Shown here in pieces: positions 42,409 through 51,692 of a DNA stretch of 64,000 nt. The notes beneath the pieces are model-generated. The model saw only the letters and a list, made by a program, of their open reading frames with translations. It was not told the DNA's origin and ran no database searches. Source of the DNA: Anaerolineae bacterium (lineage in GTDB: Bacteria > Chloroflexota > Anaerolineae > DUEN01); the NCBI GenBank assembly GCA_025060615.1, contig JANXBS010000013.1:52055-116054 (forward strand), in the 5' to 3' direction. Both the position numbers and the translations under genes were made by a program. Position 1 is the stretch's first letter. Each line of letters starts with the position of its first letter.

Positions 42409-43749
42409 TCAGGGACTCGACATGCCGATAGGGAGATTGGTCTCCTTCACCACCTGTTCGTATACCTCGTAATCCCCGAAATCCTGACGTTCATACCGCC
42501 TGCCTTGGAAGGTGCCTGTATACAGCCATTTCTTGACATAGCTCATGGTCAGCAACACGCCCGTCTTTAAGTCGTAACAGGCGCCACCCTGAAAGATCAC
42601 CGTCCATCCGCCTTCTTGTTCTTCCTCTCGCTCGCGTGGCTCGGTGCACCACATAAGCACCTCTCGTCCGTTCAAAGTGAGCCGGCTGTTAGCTTCTCCC
42701 AGGGCGGCGACGTTTTCGAAGATGCGGAAAAGTTGACCATCGCCTGGCGCCGGTTTTTCCTCGCCGCTATACCGGTCCACCTGTACGATCCACGTGGATG
42801 GCTCTCCGCATTCGCCCTCCCAAGTGGCTTTCCGCTCCACTTCTAGCCAGCGCTCGTTCAGCACCTTGCGCACGGTAGCCATGCTCTGCCCTTCACACTG
42901 ATCGAACTTGCACCCAGGCGAATGGCACTCCCAGTGCAGACGCCAGGTGATGGACAGGTCGTCGGGCAAGACCGGCTGGATCACTGGCACTGCGCTGAGA
43001 TCCCCTCGCGCTGTGGTGACCTGAGCGCTCACCCAGCCCGTCCGATTGCCGGCCACACAGCAGATGCGCCACCACGTCCGCTCCGGATTCGTTCCGGTGA
43101 TGCGGAACTCCTGGCCAGGGGCGATAGTGGCGAAGGGCTCCCAGGCCATCCCCGGGCCGGTACGCACGTTCACTCGTGTGGTGCCGGCCACGCGAACGGA
43201 CGTCTCAAACTGCGGCGTAGAAGTGGGCGTCGGCGAGGGGATCGGCGTTCCTGTAGGCGTTGACGTCTCGGTGGGGGTGAGCGTCGTGGTAGGCGTAGGG
43301 GTAGACGTAGGGGTGGAGGATGGTGTGCTTGTGGGCGTTGGCGTCTCAGTTGGAGGGGGTGTGGACGTGGGCGACGTCGTAGGGGATGGCGTAGGAGTGG
43401 GCGACGGCATCGCTGTCGGCGTTGGTGTGAAGGTGCTGGTGGGCGTCGGCGTCCCGGTGAGAACCTCGGTTGGGGTGACTGGCAACGTGGCGGTGATCTC
43501 TAGTGTCGGTGCGACGAGTGTGACGGTAGGGGTCGCCGTAGGAGCCGGTGTGAGGGTGGCCATCGCCGTGGCGATTTGAGCTAGCGCGGCTGCTTCCGTG
43601 GCACGCGCAGCAGCCACTGTCTGAATGGCGGCGGCCTCTGTGGCACGGACCGCTGCGTACATTTCCAGTTGCTCAGGGCTCATGGCGACGCAACCGGCCA
43701 GAAACCCGCCCAGGATAAGCAAAACGAGTAAAGATACGAAGTGTCTCAT
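42409..43749 (-). CDS. Lipoprotein with Thr/Pro-rich linker and SH3-like domain
   Basis: Protein of 446 residues. The signal ends in a lipobox (GGFLAGC), followed by an Ala-rich helical segment with ATEAAA repeats (about 30-65) and a long PT-rich linker (about 68-182). A bacterial SH3-type domain comes next (TTRVNVRTGPGMAWEPFATIAPGQEF, about 190-250). The Cys-containing C-terminal half is unrecognised (WECHSPGCKFDQCEGQ, WEGECGEP). The linker should span the wall and present the SH3 and C-terminal parts. The function is unknown. ATG at 43749 is preferred to a GTG two codons upstream. Confidence 0.78.
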   Translation of the reverse strand: MRHFVSLLVLLILGGFLAGCVAMSPEQLEMYAAVRATEAAAIQTVAAARATEAAALAQIATAMATLTPAPTATPTVTLVAPTLEITATLPVTPTEVLTGTPTPTSTFTPTPTAMPSPTPTPSPTTSPTSTPPPTETPTPTSTPSSTPTSTPTPTTTLTPTETSTPTGTPIPSPTPTSTPQFETSVRVAGTTRVNVRTGPGMAWEPFATIAPGQEFRITGTNPERTWWRICCVAGNRTGWVSAQVTTARGDLSAVPVIQPVLPDDLSITWRLHWECHSPGCKFDQCEGQSMATVRKVLNERWLEVERKATWEGECGEPSTWIVQVDRYSGEEKPAPGDGQLFRIFENVAALGEANSRLTLNGREVLMWCTEPREREEEQEGGWTVIFQGGACYDLKTGVLLTMSYVKKWLYTGTFQGRRYERQDFGDYEVYEQVVKETNLPIGMSSP

Positions 43750-43791
43750 GAGCACCCCCTTATGTAATGCGAATTTCTCTCGTCATCCTTG

Positions 43792-45153
43792 TCATACCAG
43801 GCTTAGCGCCGGCTCTCTGTCGAGCTGATGGGTTCGAATGAACGTCTCAAGATCGGCCAGCGCGCGGGCTACGTAGGCCTGATAGCGTAATCGCTTGTTG
43901 GCGATGTGTTCTCTCAGCGGTGGCAGAATGCCGAAGTTGGCCTTCATCGGCTGGAAGTCCTTGGGATCGGCATGCGTGACATAGTGGCAGAGCGCGCCCA
44001 GCATCGTGGTGGGGGGGAAGGCTAACGGCACCTGCCCGTGGATCAGCCGTGCCGCGTTGATCCCGGCGACTAGCCCGGTTCCAGCATTCCCCATATATCC
44101 TTCTACTCCTGTGATTTGCCCGGCGAAGAAGAGGTCATCGCGATCCCGCCACTGGAGGGTAGGCCGGAGCAACACTGGGGAGTTGATGAAGGTGTTGCGG
44201 TGCATCATGCCGTATCGCACGAACTCCGCGTTTTCCAGCCCGGGGATCATCCGAAATACACGTCGCTGTTCGCTCCATTTGAGGTTGGTTTGAAACCCCA
44301 CCATGTTGTACAGCGTGCCGGCCAAGTTGTCCTGGCGCAGTTGCACTACCGCATAGGGGCGGCGGCCGGTGCGCGGATCAATGAGCCCTACAGGGCGCAT
44401 AGGGCCGAAAGCCAGCGCCTGCCGTCCCCGGCGAGCGAGCACCTCAACAGGCAAGCAGCCTTCGAAGAAGCGCGGGTCCTCCCACATGCGCTGCTCGAAC
44501 TCGCGCAGCTCGATGGTCTCTGCCTCCAGCAAAGCGTCCACGAAGCGGTTGTATTCCTCCTCGTTAAGCGGGCAGTTGATGTAATCGCCTTCCGCTTCAT
44601 CCCCTCGGCCGTAGCGAGAGGCGCGAAAGGCGATTTCCATGTTGATAGACTCGGCGGTCACTGTTGGGGCAATCGCGTCGAAGAAATACAGGTACTCCTG
44701 CCCGCTCAGCCGGGCGATATCCGCAGCCAGCGTGTCGGAGGTGAGAGGGCCGCTCGCCACAATCACCGGCCGATCGGTAGGGATGGCAGTCACCTCTTGA
44801 CGGATGACGCGGATGTTCGGATGGCTTTCGATGCGCTGGGTAACCAGCTCGGCGAACGCCTCACGTCCGACGGCTAGCGCGCCCCCGGCTGGCAGCGCGG
44901 TCTGTTCTGCGCAGGCTAGGATGAGCGAGCCCAGGCGATCAAGCTCGGCCTTGAGCAGGCCAGACGCCCGATCGGGCAGCTTGGAGCCCAGGGAGTTAGA
45001 GCACACCAGCTCGGCCAGCTTATCGGTCACATGCGCAGGGGTTTGGCGCAGCGGGCGCATCTCGTATAATTCGACCCGAACGCCGCGCTGAGCAGCCTGC
45101 CAGGCAGCCTCGCAGCCGGCCAGCCCGCCGCCGATCACGATCAGCGTGGTCAT
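43792..45153 (-). CDS. trmFO: Methylenetetrahydrofolate-tRNA (uracil-54-C5)-methyltransferase
   Basis: Protein of 453 residues, full length. It makes ribothymidine at position 54 of tRNA, using methylene-folate and FAD instead of SAM. Seen are the FAD motif [14 protein letters not shown] (5-18), [28 protein letters not shown], a [12 protein letters not shown] block, [25 protein letters not shown] and the C-terminal [14 protein letters not shown]. The family is typical of Firmicutes, Chloroflexi and some others. It appears monocistronic and is unrelated to the adjacent lipoprotein. Confidence 0.97.
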   Translation of the reverse strand: MTTLIVIGGGLAGCEAAWQAAQRGVRVELYEMRPLRQTPAHVTDKLAELVCSNSLGSKLPDRASGLLKAELDRLGSLILACAEQTALPAGGALAVGREAFAELVTQRIESHPNIRVIRQEVTAIPTDRPVIVASGPLTSDTLAADIARLSGQEYLYFFDAIAPTVTAESINMEIAFRASRYGRGDEAEGDYINCPLNEEEYNRFVDALLEAETIELREFEQRMWEDPRFFEGCLPVEVLARRGRQALAFGPMRPVGLIDPRTGRRPYAVVQLRQDNLAGTLYNMVGFQTNLKWSEQRRVFRMIPGLENAEFVRYGMMHRNTFINSPVLLRPTLQWRDRDDLFFAGQITGVEGYMGNAGTGLVAGINAARLIHGQVPLAFPPTTMLGALCHYVTHADPKDFQPMKANFGILPPLREHIANKRLRYQAYVARALADLETFIRTHQLDREPALSLV

Positions 45154-45312
45154 CTCGCCCTCCTGTCCTTGACCTCTCAGTTCATCAACCTATTCACCAG
45201 GCCGCTTGTCGGCGGAATGGTAACACAAGCGCCAGGCACGGGTCAAGGCGAAGGCGCCAGGCCGGGCTTTTCTCTTGAGCAGGGCTCGCTTCTCACCGCA
45301 ATTGGTCTGTGT

Positions 45313-45318
45313 TATACT
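45313..45318 (+). promoter_or_regulatory. Possible -10 box before the 183-residue orphan gene
   Basis: TATACT lies 32 bases before the ATG at 45350, with TTCTCA (45290-45295) at 17-base spacing as a weak -35. Confidence 0.4.
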
Positions 45319-45349
45319 GCGAGTGAAGGACGGCCTGCGGAGGCGAGAA

Positions 45350-45901
45350 ATGACTGAATCAGAGCGTGAAGGTCGGCTTCGCATCCATACTGAGATCACA
45401 CGCAGTGCGATCTTACATGTGGAAGATGCCCTGGAGATTGGCAAGCTGAGGCTGTTGCTGTTCCAGTACGAGCGAGGCAAGGGCGCGCAGGCACAGGTTG
45501 ATCACTACTTGGATGTGGAAGATGCGCGCGTCCTTTGCTTTGATCTGGCCCGCGGCCGCCTATCTGAGCCGTTCTTAGATTACAAAGGCACTCCTCACGG
45601 CCGTGAAGGAAAGCCCCTGAGCCGGGTGCTGAGGGTCGAGGACCGTGGCGAGCGTGCCCATCAGCCCATCGTGATCGAGGTCAGCCATGGCCCTGGGGAG
45701 ATCATCGGCGAGGGAGCGATCAAGCCGGTCGGCAAGCCTGATGTAAGCATCGCCATCTTACTCACCCGCTGGCAGGCGCGCCGCCTGGCATTGGCAGTCG
45801 CCGGGTACATTCAGGCCTGGGAGGTAGCCGAACGTTTGCAGGGCAGGTTGGCCTCTCGCCGCATCGCTGCGGAATCCATTGAGCCTTACCAGATCCAGTA
45901 A
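45350..45901 (+). CDS. Uncharacterised protein
   Basis: Protein of 183 residues, soluble. It starts TESEREGRLRIHTEITRSAILHVEDALEIGKLRLLLFQYERG. It has DHYLDVEDARVLCFDLARG, VIEVSHGPGEIIGEGAIKP and a C-terminal helical stretch WQARRLALAVAGYIQAWEVAERLQ. I do not recognise a family. GGAGG is six bases before the ATG and a possible promoter lies at 45290-45318. It precedes the phosphorylase gene by 45 bases and may be co-transcribed with it. Confidence 0.6.
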   Translation: MTESEREGRLRIHTEITRSAILHVEDALEIGKLRLLLFQYERGKGAQAQVDHYLDVEDARVLCFDLARGRLSEPFLDYKGTPHGREGKPLSRVLRVEDRGERAHQPIVIEVSHGPGEIIGEGAIKPVGKPDVSIAILLTRWQARRLALAVAGYIQAWEVAERLQGRLASRRIAAESIEPYQIQ

Positions 45902-45946
45902 CGGTCGTTCATCTTCCGTGATCTACCATTTTGGTGAAGCGTCATA

Positions 45947-47308
45947 ATGCGAGCTGTCGAACTCATTGAGAAGAAGCGAGACGGCGGCGAATTGACGGCT
46001 GCCGAGATCGAATATTTCGTGCGCGGCTACACCGCCGGTGACATTCCAGATTATCAGGCTGCGGCGCTATGCATGGCGATCTACTTCCGCGGGATGACCC
46101 TGCGTGAGACAGCTGACCTTACCCTGGCGATGGCTCGCTCTGGAGCCATGCTGGACTTACACGATGTAACCCCGTTTATCGTGGACAAGCATTCATCGGG
46201 CGGCGTGGGCGACAAGACCACGTTGGTCGTCGGCCCTATTGTGGCTGCCTGCGGACTTCCCATGGGCAAGCTATCGGGACGCGGGCTGGCTTTCTCCGGC
46301 GGCACATTAGATAAACTGGAGTCCATTCCCGGCTTTCAGACCTCTCTCACCGTTGAGCATTTCAAGCGGCAATTGCGAGAGGTTGGACTGGTAATCGCCG
46401 GGCAAACTGCCGAGCTGGCCCCAGCCGATGGTAAGCTGTACGCGCTGCGCGACGTCACCGGTACCGTGCCTGCGATCCCTCTCATCGCCGCGTCCATCTT
46501 GTCCAAGAAGATCGCCGCGGGAGCTGACGCCATCGTGCTAGACGTGAAGGTGGGATCGGGCGCATTTGTGAAGACGCTGCCCGAGGCGCGCAGGCTGGCC
46601 CAGTTGATGGTCGAGATCGGCACGTGGCTGGGTCGGCGGATGACTGCACTCCTCAGCGATATGTCGCAGCCATTGGGGCGGGCGGTCGGCAATGCGCTGG
46701 AGGTGATCGAAGCGATTGAGACATTACGCGGCGGCGGGCCGATGGATTTTCGAGAACATGCCCTGGCAGTGGCGGCTGAGGTCCTGGCCACGCGGCGCGA
46801 GATCACAGGGGAGCCGGAGACGGAGCGGGTGCAGGCTGAGGAAGCGCTATCCAGCGGGGCAGCCTGGGAGAAGTTCCGACAATTTGTGGCGGCGCAGGGA
46901 GGAGACGTGGCCGTCGTGGACGAACCGGATCGGCTGTCCCAGGCCCGGCTGAGGATGCCACTCCTCGCGCCGAAGGCCGGCTATGTGCAGGCGATAGATG
47001 CGGCGGCCGTGGGCATGGCTGTGGTGGATCTCGGCGGTGGGCGCGCGAAGAAGGGGGATCCAATTGACCACGCCGTAGGGGTGATCATGCGCGCTCGCGT
47101 TGGAGATTGGATCGAAGCCGGTCAACCTTTGTGCGAAATCCACGCCAACGACCCGGAACGGCTGATGGAGGCGCAGGCTCGGCTCACGAGGGCATTCGTC
47201 CTTGGCCCGGAGCCGACCACCCCACCGCCGTTGATTCACGGGGTCGTCAGAGCAAGACCGAGGGAAGAGGTGATCCTGCCGACGGTTTCACCCTCCGATA
47301 TTCCGTAA
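45947..47308 (+). CDS. pdp: Pyrimidine-nucleoside (thymidine) phosphorylase
   Basis: Protein of 453 residues. It splits thymidine, deoxyuridine or uridine with phosphate, in nucleoside salvage. The family signature is complete: [17 protein letters not shown] at the start, [18 protein letters not shown] (phosphate site), [19 protein letters not shown], then [17 protein letters not shown] and [22 protein letters not shown]. Whether it is strict DeoA or broad Pdp is uncertain; such Gram-positive-like sequences are usually Pdp. Confidence 0.95.
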   Translation: MRAVELIEKKRDGGELTAAEIEYFVRGYTAGDIPDYQAAALCMAIYFRGMTLRETADLTLAMARSGAMLDLHDVTPFIVDKHSSGGVGDKTTLVVGPIVAACGLPMGKLSGRGLAFSGGTLDKLESIPGFQTSLTVEHFKRQLREVGLVIAGQTAELAPADGKLYALRDVTGTVPAIPLIAASILSKKIAAGADAIVLDVKVGSGAFVKTLPEARRLAQLMVEIGTWLGRRMTALLSDMSQPLGRAVGNALEVIEAIETLRGGGPMDFREHALAVAAEVLATRREITGEPETERVQAEEALSSGAAWEKFRQFVAAQGGDVAVVDEPDRLSQARLRMPLLAPKAGYVQAIDAAAVGMAVVDLGGGRAKKGDPIDHAVGVIMRARVGDWIEAGQPLCEIHANDPERLMEAQARLTRAFVLGPEPTTPPPLIHGVVRARPREEVILPTVSPSDIP

Positions 47309-47478
47309 GCCGCCTTACGAAGCCAAGGGAGGGCTTGATCTTTTCAAGGCATCTATATCTTCAGCAGTTCGCCGTTCTCCATGGTTGGATCACTTCTTGG
47401 GCCAGAATCGCGAAACCTCATTAGCTATCATGTTCATCACAAGATGCCCAACCGCAATCTCTCTTTCAACTCTGGCAA

Positions 47479-48675
47479 CTACCAGTCCGCTCGCCGTCGC
47501 TCTTCCACCACCCGCCGATACACGTCCACTGTCAGCCCGGCGATTCGATCCCAGTTGTATAGCTCCAGCACCATCCGGTACGCGTTCTCGGCGCGCTGCC
47601 TGGCCCAATCGGGCCGCGCCAGGGTGTGCACGATCCCCCATGCCAGCGACTCCGGGTTGTCCGGGTAGACCGTGATCCCGGTCTCCGCGTGCTTAACTAC
47701 CTCCTTCAGCCCTCCCACTTCGGAGACGACCACTGGGCATCTGGCTGCCATCGCCTCCAGTGCTACGATGCCGAACGGCTCATACAGCGATGGGAAGACG
47801 GCGCAACTGGCCAGCGCAAACAGCCGGTTGCGATCCTCGTCCGAAACGAAACCGGCGAACAGAATCTTCTCCCCCACGCCCAGCTCCCAGGCACGGTGGC
47901 GGAGATGGTCCAGCATCGGCCCGCGGCCGGCGACGACGAACTTGGCCGTCGGTATCTGAGCCAGGACGCGCGGGGCAGCCTCCACCAGCACATGTACCCC
48001 TTTCTCGTGAACCACTCGCCCGACGTTGAAGACGATCTGCTCCTCGGGCAAGGCATACATAGCCCGAAAGGCATCTAGGCGCTCCCGCGCGGCTGCCTGG
48101 AACGGCGTCGGATCCACCCCGTTCGGGATGACGTCAATCTTATCGGCCGGACAGGCGAAGAACTCGCGGATCTCACCGGCCATGTATTCTGAGCAGGCGA
48201 TCACCCGCCAGGCCTCGTACGTGAGCCACCATTCCACATGGTGGATTGCCCGCGCCGTATCGCTGCCCAGATGGCCGCGCCCGCGCCCACGCTCTGTGGC
48301 GTGAATCGTGGCGATGAGCGGCGTCTTATGGGTGCGCTTGAGCGCGCAAGCGGCGAAGGCTACCAGCCAGTCGTGGGCGTGGATCAGATCGAACGGCCCG
48401 CTCTCTTGCCAGAGCTTTTCAGCGTACTGCTCTAGTGCTAAGTTCGTTTGCCAGGCCGAGGTATAAATGTCGCCGTTGACGATGGGCGGCTGCACGCGAT
48501 GGGCCACCACGCGCCCAAACATCTCTTGGGGCTCGCCACCTGCCCAACGTGGGGTCAGCAAGTGGATCTGCACGTCCTCACGGCGAGCCATGGCCGGCAA
48601 TAGCTCCATCACGTGTTTGCCCAACCCGCCCACTACATGAGGGGGATATTCCCAGGAAAGCATCAACACGCGCAT
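47479..48675 (-). CDS. Family 4/5 glycosyltransferase (glycogen-synthase-like)
   Basis: Protein of 398 residues. The N-terminal part resembles starch/glycogen synthases: MLSWEYPPHVVGGLGKHVMEL and DLIHAHDWLVAFAA. The C-terminal donor domain has NVGRVVHEKGVHVLVEA, FVVAGRGPMLDHL and the retaining EX7E motif in YEPFGIVALEAMA (near 310). It should use an ADP- or UDP-sugar. Product and acceptor cannot be fixed. It is shorter than true GlgA, so a GlgA-like GT4 enzyme is the safer call. ATG at 48675 follows GAGGAGG by eight bases. Confidence 0.87.
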   Translation of the reverse strand: MRVLMLSWEYPPHVVGGLGKHVMELLPAMARREDVQIHLLTPRWAGGEPQEMFGRVVAHRVQPPIVNGDIYTSAWQTNLALEQYAEKLWQESGPFDLIHAHDWLVAFAACALKRTHKTPLIATIHATERGRGRGHLGSDTARAIHHVEWWLTYEAWRVIACSEYMAGEIREFFACPADKIDVIPNGVDPTPFQAAARERLDAFRAMYALPEEQIVFNVGRVVHEKGVHVLVEAAPRVLAQIPTAKFVVAGRGPMLDHLRHRAWELGVGEKILFAGFVSDEDRNRLFALASCAVFPSLYEPFGIVALEAMAARCPVVVSEVGGLKEVVKHAETGITVYPDNPESLAWGIVHTLARPDWARQRAENAYRMVLELYNWDRIAGLTVDVYRRVVEERRRADW

Positions 48676-48728
48676 AAGAGGTTCCTCCTCGATAGATGGC
48701 AACAGATGATGAGCCATGAAGGATCTAG

Positions 48729-48768
48729 CCGAAAACTTCGTTGGGCAGGCGAAGGCACAAGCTTCGCC
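48729..48768. repeat. Dispersed intergenic repeat, copy B (with hairpin)
   Basis: The left 28 bases (48729-48756) match 42340-42367 with three transitions. The right part forms a GGCGAAG / CTTCGCC stem (48748-48768). From 48751 on it matches the inverted repeat at 53252-53280 except in the loop. It lies between two genes on the minus strand. Confidence 0.55.
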
Positions 48769-48786
48769 CATCCAAGGGACGAGAGG

Positions 48787-49974
48787 TTATCGATCGAAGA
48801 GCTGCACCGGTCCGAAACGCTGCCCATGGTTCGCCTGGTATAGTTGTAATGGCGCGCTGATCCAACTCCCATGGATGTCAAAAAGGATCAACCCGTTTAG
48901 GCCATCCCAACGCGTCGCACCGAGCGCTGTTATCACGTCTGCTCGCGTTAACCTAGAGGACTTCTTCAAGCCCACAGTCGCCGCTGCATACGCGATGGCA
49001 TCCAATAGCACTCGTGTGGCATCGTAGGTCAACGCCGCTTCTGGGGTAGGGGGGCTGCCGGCCAGTTCCTGATAGCCCAGCGCGAAAGATTCCGGCCAGG
49101 TGTTGTTCTGCAGGCTGGTCACCCATATCAGCCTTGGCATCGCTGGCCCCATCCGCTGCATCACCACCATTCCGGCTGCCTCTGGCCCTCCCACGAGGAA
49201 GCTCTGATCAAGCTTCACCGTAAGTGGGCTGAGGAAGTCGGCAACCTGTTCGGCATCCCCCCCCAAGGCCACCACTTCAGGCTCAGGCTGTGGGAGATCC
49301 TCCAGCGCGGCACTCGTCCATACGTCCCAGTTGCTTATCCGCCTAGCAGCTTCCAAAAGCGGCGGCGCAAAATCACCTATTTCCGGGATCCATATCCCTT
49401 CACCCTCTCCCATCTGCCTGGCTACCCATTCCAGCAGCGCCGTGGCCAAAGCCCGATCGGACGCAAAAAGTCGAAAGGCATTGGGATACGCCTCGATCAC
49501 GGCATCTGGCGCTGAAGCGGGGGCAATCCACGCCAGCCCGGCCTCGGCCAGGGGAGGTCCCGCCGCGGCCGTGGTGGCGCGACTAAACGGGCCGATGATG
49601 CCCATCACGTCGGGATCCAGCGCCAGCTTGCGCGCTTGCAAGGCCGCCTGAGCCGGGTCGCCGTCATCGTTCAGGGCTACTAGCTCCACCCGATAGCCAG
49701 CCACACCGCCAGTTGCGTTGCACTCGCGCAGCGCCAGTTTCACCGCGTACAACGCCGCATAGCCTTCAGGCCGATAGAGCCCCTCAAATGGCGCAATCAT
49801 GCCGATCTTGATGATAGGAGGCGTAGATCGAGGCAACCCACAGCTGGCCAACAGCAACAAGATAGGAACAAGGTAACGGGGAGAAAGGCGAAGAGAGGCG
49901 CGTTTTCGTTGCTTTAGATCAACTTGATGGACTCGTTGTGGATGTTCGCCTCTTCCTCGTCTCTGGCCATTCAT
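48787..49974 (-). CDS. Branched-chain-amino-acid-type ABC binding lipoprotein
   Basis: Protein of 395 residues. A long basic N-terminus leads to a hydrophobic helix and a lipobox (LLLLASC, about 38-45). The LivJ-type periplasmic-binding fold follows: IKIGMIAPFEGLYRPEGYAALYAVKLALRE, LALDPDVMGIIGPFSRATTAAAGPPLAEAG and LTYDATRVLLDAI. No permease or ATPase is nearby, so it may be a stand-alone sensor or receptor. It follows mltG by six bases on the same strand. The start is uncertain because the N-terminus is longer than a usual signal. Confidence 0.83.
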   Translation of the reverse strand: MNGQRRGRGEHPQRVHQVDLKQRKRASLRLSPRYLVPILLLLASCGLPRSTPPIIKIGMIAPFEGLYRPEGYAALYAVKLALRECNATGGVAGYRVELVALNDDGDPAQAALQARKLALDPDVMGIIGPFSRATTAAAGPPLAEAGLAWIAPASAPDAVIEAYPNAFRLFASDRALATALLEWVARQMGEGEGIWIPEIGDFAPPLLEAARRISNWDVWTSAALEDLPQPEPEVVALGGDAEQVADFLSPLTVKLDQSFLVGGPEAAGMVVMQRMGPAMPRLIWVTSLQNNTWPESFALGYQELAGSPPTPEAALTYDATRVLLDAIAYAAATVGLKKSSRLTRADVITALGATRWDGLNGLILFDIHGSWISAPLQLYQANHGQRFGPVQLFDR

Positions 49975-49980
49975 CCCTCG

Positions 49981-51252
49981 TTACTTTCCCTGATAGCGCT
50001 CCACGTTCGCCTGATGCTCCTCCGGCGTGCGGGCAAAGACATGGCTACCGTCGCCTGTGGCGACGAAGTAGAGGTAGTCCGTCTCCGCGGGGCGGATCAC
50101 CGCTTCGATAGCCGAAAGGCCTGGGCTACAAATAGGTCCGGGGGGAAGACCGGGGTTCAGGTAAGTGTTATACGGCGAGATGACGTTGTTGTACTCCTCC
50201 AGCGTGACAGGGCTTTTCCACCACTTTCCGGTATCCGGCTGGTACCCCATCGCGTACTGCACAGTGGGATCGGCGTTGAGGAACATATTGTGAGCAAGCC
50301 GGTTCAGGTAGACCGAGGCGATGAGTGGGCGCTCATCGGCTCTCACTGCTTCTCGCTCGACGATGGAGGCCAGCGTCAACGCGCTGTAAAGCGACAAATG
50401 ACGGGCGGCTGCCTCTTGCCGCAACTCCGGGGTAACCCGACGGCCGAAGTTGTCCAGGAAGATGCGCAATATCTCGGCTGGCTGCGCCCGCAGCGGAAAG
50501 CGATAGGTGTCGGGGAATAGATAGCCCTCTAGCGAGGCGCCTGCCGGCCGATCGCTCAAAAAGTCATACTCGCTTAGATCAAGGCCAGGCACCTCACCGC
50601 TACGCACCAATGCCAGAAACGAGGCGCCGTCGGTCACCTCGGCTTGTTGGAGCAGCTCAGCCACTTCCTCGGCGCGCAGCCCTTCGGGGATGGTCAGGGT
50701 CACCTCTTGGATGTGAGCTTCCTGCAGCGCTGCGGCGATCTCGGGCATAGTCATGCTGGGCGAGAGCTCGAACTCCCCTGCCTCCAGGCGGGCATCAATG
50801 CCCTCGTGCCGTATGTAGAGCCGAAAAAGGCTCGCATTGGTGATCAGCCCCTGCTGTTCCAGTCGATCGGCGATCTGGGCGGCGGTTTCACCCGGCATCA
50901 CCGTGAAGCGGACGGTCTCCTTCGAGGTACCGGCCGGCCGTAGCAAGGCCGGCTCCTGAAGGCGCAAATACAGCTCGATCGCGTAATCCTCTAGCGTCTC
51001 CAACGTCAGCGGTTGCGGGCCGCCCGCGCGCGCGAGCGCCACTGCGCGCTCAGGGGCGGGCTTATCAGCCCATTGGGCCTGTAAGTGCGTCCAGATGATG
51101 GCGCCTGAGCCGGCCACGGTGCTGATTGCTAGCAGAAAGATCAAGAACCGTAGAGCGAGGCTCAGCAGGCGAAGAGGCGATGAAGGATCAGAAGATGGAA
51201 AACGCGCCTTGCTGGCCCGCGTCCCTTGCGGTTTTACCATTGGTTGCCTCAT
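49981..51252 (-). CDS. mltG: Endolytic peptidoglycan transglycosylase MltG
   Basis: Protein of 423 residues. One N-terminal membrane helix (about 30-52), a LysM-like module ([21 protein letters not shown]) and the YceG catalytic domain with the essential Glu in [10 protein letters not shown]. The end is well conserved: [29 protein letters not shown] and [21 protein letters not shown]. It cuts nascent glycan strands and sets their length. The ATG overlaps the ruvX stop (ATGA), so translation is coupled. A short Lys/Ser-rich cytoplasmic tail precedes the helix. Confidence 0.95.
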   Translation of the reverse strand: MRQPMVKPQGTRASKARFPSSDPSSPLRLLSLALRFLIFLLAISTVAGSGAIIWTHLQAQWADKPAPERAVALARAGGPQPLTLETLEDYAIELYLRLQEPALLRPAGTSKETVRFTVMPGETAAQIADRLEQQGLITNASLFRLYIRHEGIDARLEAGEFELSPSMTMPEIAAALQEAHIQEVTLTIPEGLRAEEVAELLQQAEVTDGASFLALVRSGEVPGLDLSEYDFLSDRPAGASLEGYLFPDTYRFPLRAQPAEILRIFLDNFGRRVTPELRQEAAARHLSLYSALTLASIVEREAVRADERPLIASVYLNRLAHNMFLNADPTVQYAMGYQPDTGKWWKSPVTLEEYNNVISPYNTYLNPGLPPGPICSPGLSAIEAVIRPAETDYLYFVATGDGSHVFARTPEEHQANVERYQGK

Positions 51253-51692
51253 TCCTCAGCGCCTCTCATTTCGGGCGGGAAAAGGGCTGGCCCTCGTTGG
51301 GTATCCAGCCATTCCTGCAAGAACACGGCAGCCGCGACGGCGTCCAAACCGGCACGGCCGACGCTTTCTCCCACGCGTAGCCGCTCCTCCGCCGTCTGCG
51401 TAGACAGACGCTCATCCCACAAGATCACTGACGGACCTCCTGCCCCGAGCGCCTCTGCCAATCGCCGCGCAAATCGCTCGCTGCGCCGAGCTTGCTCTCC
51501 GGCGCTTCCATCCATGTTCAGCGGATGCCCCACGAGGATGAGGGTGACCCCACGCTCGCGCACCAGGTGGGTGATCGCCGCCAGGTCCTCGTCCCAGGAA
51601 CGACGGAGCAGGGTCGCGATCGGGGTAGCCAGCACGCGCAGCGGGTCAGAGATGGCTACGCCGATGCGGCGCTCGCCCACGTCCAGCGCCAT
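51249..51692 (-). CDS. ruvX: RuvX/YqgF-type Holliday junction resolvase-like protein
   Basis: Protein of 147 residues. RNase H-like fold with [17 protein letters not shown] at the start, [18 protein letters not shown] in the middle and [17 protein letters not shown] and [15 protein letters not shown] at the end. It acts in rRNA 5'-end processing (YqgF) and resembles Holliday-junction nucleases. The ATG overlaps the previous stop by one base (TGATG). An in-frame extension to 51809 would overlap the upstream gene fully, so it was rejected. Confidence 0.94.
   Translation of the reverse strand: MALDVGERRIGVAISDPLRVLATPIATLLRRSWDEDLAAITHLVRERGVTLILVGHPLNMDGSAGEQARRSERFARRLAEALGAGGPSVILWDERLSTQTAEERLRVGESVGRAGLDAVAAAVFLQEWLDTQRGPALFPPEMRGAEE

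Noticed and set aside
43240..43560. Apparent minisatellite of GTAGG/GTGGG units
   Set aside because: The units keep the coding frame of the PT linker of a lipoprotein, so the repeat is explained by protein sequence.
43046..43579. 177-codon plus-strand frame rich in VGVGV repeats
   Set aside because: It is the mirror of the Thr/Pro-rich linker in the minus-strand lipoprotein; the composition is an artefact of repeats such as GTAGGCGTTGGCG.
44116..44877. 253-codon plus-strand frame opposite trmFO
   Set aside because: It is antisense to conserved trmFO coding sequence and has no start signals.
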